DNA from: Strongylocentrotus droebachiensis
Taxonomy: Eukaryota; Echinodermata; Echinoidea; Camarodonta; Strongylocentrotidae
Direction of reading: 5' to 3'
Assembly (NCBI GenBank): GCA_035222895.1
Contig: JAVYIG010000094.1
Span: 743,501 to 807,500 of the forward strand
DNA: 64,000 bases
Each line of letters begins with the position of its first letter. Position 1 is the stretch's first letter. A model generated the notes under the pieces. That model had not been told where the DNA came from. It made no database searches and saw only the letters and a list, made by a program, of their open reading frames with translations. The translations under genes were made by a program, and so were the position numbers. This document shows, one piece after another, positions 60,360 through 64,000 of this stretch.

Positions 60360-61256
60360 AATAAATTGAGAAGGTAAAGCAGAAGAATAGGGAGATAGGG
60401 AAAAAGATATATAAAAAGAAGAGGGACAGGACCTGGGCTATTCCGTCCATTACGTAAAGACAAAAGAAAGATATAGAGAAATAGAAAGAAACAAAAGAGA
60501 AGACGGGAAGAATAAGATAGAGACAGAAAAAGGAGAGAGAATGGAGACACACAGATATATAGAGGTAGATATAGAGGGGGAAGCAAGATAAAGAAATTTC
60601 GTAGTGATATCATTGAGCCCATTACATACAAACAGACAAATTTAAATTAAAGAAGCAAGCGGATGACAAGACTATTAACGAAAAGAAAAGAGAGATAGAT
60701 AGACAGACATCAGACATGAGCGAAAAATTTCCAAGAGATGTATCACTCAGTCCACCTCATGCTAACAAAGAGAAATAAAGAATAAGAAACAGATAGAGAC
60801 AAAGAGAGAAGGAGAGTGAGAAATGTGAGAACATTGAAAGATAGAAAGAGATAGGAATGAAGAGATAAAGAGCGAAAGAAGAGAGAGAAAGTCATAAATG
60901 AAACAGATGAAAGAGATGTGTCACTCAGTTCACCACATACAAACTAGAGAAAAATTGAAGAAAGAAAGAAAAGAGAGAGAATCTGAAACAGACGAATGAC
61001 AGAGAAAGAAAGAAATATATAGAAAGAACGAATAAGAGAAAACGAGAAACAAAGAGTGACATACGCGACTTTAAAAAGGTAGGAGAGAGGTGTCACCTAG
61101 TCCACCACATACAAGAAAAGAGAGGTAGAGAAAGAGAAGAAGAGAAAGAAAGACAAAAGAAAGGCAAGAGAATTTGAGACATATTAGCGAGAAAGGTCAA
61201 ACAGATGTTTTACTCAGACGATCACATACAAATGAAGAGAAATAAAGAAGGAGTGT

Positions 61257-61306
<50 letters not shown>

Positions 61307-61640
61307 GAGAGGCACGAAAAGATATATAACAGAGGTAGATACAGAGAAGAAGAGAAAGAAAGATAAAAGAAAGGTGGGCAAAATTAAGACATAAGGGGAA
61401 GGTCAAACAGATGTTCCGCCCAGCCGATCACATACAAACGAAGTGAGAGAAGGAACGAGAAAGAGAGAGAGGGAGCAAGAGCAAGAAAATGAGATATAGA
61501 AAGAAAGAGAGACAGAAAGAGAGATAGAGAAAGAAAAAAAGAAAAGAGAGAAACATACGCGAAAACAAAAGCTCGAAGAGATGTGTCACTCACTTCATCA
61601 CAGAAAAAAAAAAGAGGAAGCACTTCTTGCTCAAGTGACA
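60360..61640. repeat. Array of purine blocks separated by a conserved spacer
   Basis: Polypurine blocks on the plus strand (80-150 bp of GAGAAAGA-like sequence) alternate with a recurring non-purine spacer. The spacer reads roughly AGATGTGTCACTCAGTCCAC followed by CACATACAAA. Spacer copies start near 60601, 60735, 60912, 61086, 61202, 61408 and 61577, with intervals of about 116-206 bp. A second weaker word (GACATACGCGA-like) often precedes the spacer by 15-25 bp. It holds a pure (GA)n core at 61269-61310. Minus-strand frames are Ser/Leu/Phe-rich artefacts. Confidence 0.8.
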
Positions 61641-62656
61641 CTTACGGAGTGACAGCAGTGGAATAAGAACAAATCTCGGTTATTTCTGTCGTGAATAAAT
61701 ATGTTTTAGCGTCTGGATATAGGTCACCGGGCATTAAAAAGTACAATAGCACTGCAGAAAGTCACAAAATACATTTAATAGCCTTTTCTAGATGTAATGA
61801 AAAAAATGGCAAAAAAGTATTTGGCTAAGATTATTTCATTTGGTTGCCGTGAATGTTGATGGGTTGTTTTTGCCTTGTTTTTGTTTTTATATTTTAATTA
61901 TACGTGTAAAGCGATCTGTCAAAGAGCAAAACGATGTGTCAATTATTCCCCTAATTCAGTTATCAACTGATCCTAAAAGTATGTTCCTTTCAAATATAGA
62001 ACGTACATCTAGTAACCCGTACGCTCAAAACAAACAAAAAACAACAAAAAACCCAAATCGCTTAATTTGCTTTATTTGCATATTGTTTACACAATTATTG
62101 TTAACATATACATGAATATATTTATATTATGACATAACTTATACTCTAAAGAGGAGATGTAGTTTGTTAATAAGGCCAGAATGTTATCAAAGACTTAAAC
62201 GGGTGTTGGTAAGATATGATAGAAAATGAAGTATTTTAAGGAATACTACTTATACAAAGCAAGTGGATAATGCTTAAGTAAATCATGTGTACAACAGTAG
62301 ATATAAAAATGACAATTTGAACTTTTATAAGATTTGTCCCTTGTTTGGGTTAAAATTCCATTTGAGGGGGCATCATCAAAATATATAAGTATATACTTAG
62401 GGATACCATGTTTCTTCTCTTTTCTAGGATTTTAGGCAAGTTACTTATTTTCAATTTAGGCGCCGAGCGACTAAAACGAGACTAATCGCGAAAACCCGAG
62501 TGAACGAGAGAGCGAGAAGCCCTTCCAAGTAGCCTTTATCAATCTGGTTTGGATTTCTTATGTTAACCATTGTTTCCGACTGGAATTCGCTTCAGAAAAT
62601 GGAGCGTCCAATCAGCGAACGTATCCTCGCACGACGTCAGCATATAGTACCCATCA

Positions 62657-62690
62657 CACACACAGACACACGCACACACACTCACACAGT
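62657..62690. repeat. (CA)n microsatellite
   Basis: CACACA with G and T interruptions. Confidence 0.9.
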
Positions 62691-62894
62691 AGACTCTACG
62701 TAGTACGAACATGGAGCTACTATGAACTATTACGTACGTGCTAAGACCACTGACCTCTACATGGAACGAATCACAAACGAAGCCAACTGGGAGATCGCCG
62801 TTATGATTGGTCAATAAATCCAAAGTAGGCGTATTTGGCATGCTAATATGTATCTATGAAAAATTCATGCGGAGCAGTGAAACCTACATTGCAA

Positions 62895-62982
62895 AAGGCC
62901 TCGTGACATTCGTCACTCGGTCGCGCGTTCACTCCGGGTATCTAGACTCATCTCAGCCGCTTAGCCAGAGTCACGAGGCCTT
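62895..62982. repeat. Short inverted repeat, 13-bp perfect ends
   Basis: AAGGCCTCGTGAC (62895-62907) and its inverse GTCACGAGGCCTT (62970-62982) enclose 62 bp. It may be a tiny MITE or a chance palindrome. Confidence 0.45.
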
Positions 62983-64000
62983 GTCAAAAGGCTAGGCCAA
63001 TTCAGGCTCCAAGCAAAAAAAAGCATACCTTCCTATTCGTGTGTGATTAACCACACCTCAAGGTATCGATAATTGGGCCCATGCGTGGCACTGTTATTAC
63101 AATACGCGATAATTTCAACGCGCAAAAGCAGACGACAAGTTGTTATAAGGGCGGGAAAGCGTTATCGGACATTCTACGTATAAATGTGTCTTCATACGAA
63201 TGAACTACACATGCGTTTAGCCCTGCCCCAACCTCTTTTCTCTGTCGGGAATACCTAATCTGATTACCAACTCAATAACTTAGTTTGCCTACCATGCATC
63301 TGCTACGACAGTTGAAACAGGAACAAAAAAAGAAGAAAAAAAGAGAGAATTGGGAGAGAAGTAACTACAGCGGAAAAGGCAGAGGAAGGAGGGGAAATTG
63401 TGACGAAATGTCACAATTTGGGATCTCAGTTTCAATCGCGCCATGTTCCCTGCATAATTTCGAAAACTGTCGGCTATAGGTCGCCTATAGGTTATTTTGC
63501 TTTAAAGGGAAGCAATCATATCCAGAAAATAATTTGTGTACTTCAATTATTCTGTAAATCTTATTTTTTTAAAGAACAAAAAAGAATCGGCATATGTGAA
63601 CTGACGCTCAGTCTAATAGGAAGCTAGGTTTGTGCACGCACGTTTTTTAAGAAAACAAGAAAATGCTCAATATTAGTAATCATGTTAATAGTTATATTAG
63701 GTAAATTTAGTTATCTCGAGTTTTATACTGACTTGGTATTACGAACTTACCTTTTATTGGTACTCGCCTCTCCAGGACCAAAGTAGAACGGAATATCTGT
63801 ACAGAGGAAGACAAAAAAAAATGAATGGAGATTGAGAATGCAAAGATCTGCTATAGTGAAATATATATATATTTGTGAGATTAATCATACTTTTTATCGA
63901 AGAATATCATTATGGATTGATCTTGACATACATACTCTAATAAATAATAGTTTGATAGTTTCGATCGAATTTCGTTGCCTCGTGTGTGTAGACCTGTACA
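62983..64000. other. Intergenic stretch to window end
   Basis: A purine-rich patch lies at 63310-63395, then AT-rich DNA. The 64- and 75-codon frames at 63285-63627 have no domain. Nothing else supported. Confidence 0.4.

Overview
The window looks like non-coding, repeat-dense nuclear DNA from a marine invertebrate deuterostome, most likely an echinoderm and probably a sea urchin. The signs are an AT-rich background, very long (CT)n/(GA)n tracts, many small terminal-inverted-repeat (TIR) elements flanked by TTAA, a tRNA-derived SINE, and one large foldback transposon built like the sea-urchin TU elements. No search was possible, so the taxon is an inference. I found no convincing host gene, tRNA, rRNA or snRNA gene and no CRISPR array. 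Almost every open frame longer than 60 codons lies in a microsatellite, in a hairpin arm, or in featureless AT-rich sequence.

Layout. 1-5.8 kb: purine-rich edge, an old TTAA-type MITE, a tRNA-SINE and the first CT tract. 5.5-7.3 kb: a divergent dispersed repeat, then little. 7.8-9.6 kb: a tandem array of about 105-bp units broken by three different TIR elements. 9.6-11.1 kb: a purine tract, a 340-bp (AGT)n microsatellite, and a TIR element carrying nine copies of a 45-bp minisatellite. 11-34 kb: mostly unremarkable DNA with a second MITE copy, a compact palindrome (20970-21139), a 320-bp tandem duplication (27122-27770) and several microsatellites. 34.7-48 kb: an intact MITE copy with TTAA duplications, GA/GAA tracts, and two more members of the GTCGGTGTGA-ended family.

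49.3-55.1 kb is the structural centre. Four inverted-repeat elements sit within 5.7 kb: a 452-bp TTAA palindrome, a 0.64-kb TIR element filled with degenerate TTGCGAAC-like motifs, a 3.48-kb foldback element (51228-54711) and a 270-bp near-perfect hairpin. The foldback element has arms of about 1.05 kb, each with 12-14 tandem CCCACAAATGTAATAA units at its tip. Its interior holds a remnant of a DDE integrase/transposase reading frame (minus strand, 53381-53688), ending at a consensus-like splice donor and lying just inside an inward-facing TATA motif in the arm. This is the best candidate for an undescribed system: a TU-like foldback element that may derive from an integrase-encoding DNA transposon.

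55-64 kb: a short tandem duplication, microsatellites, and a 1.2-kb array (60.4-61.6 kb) of long purine blocks separated by a recurring, conserved non-purine spacer.
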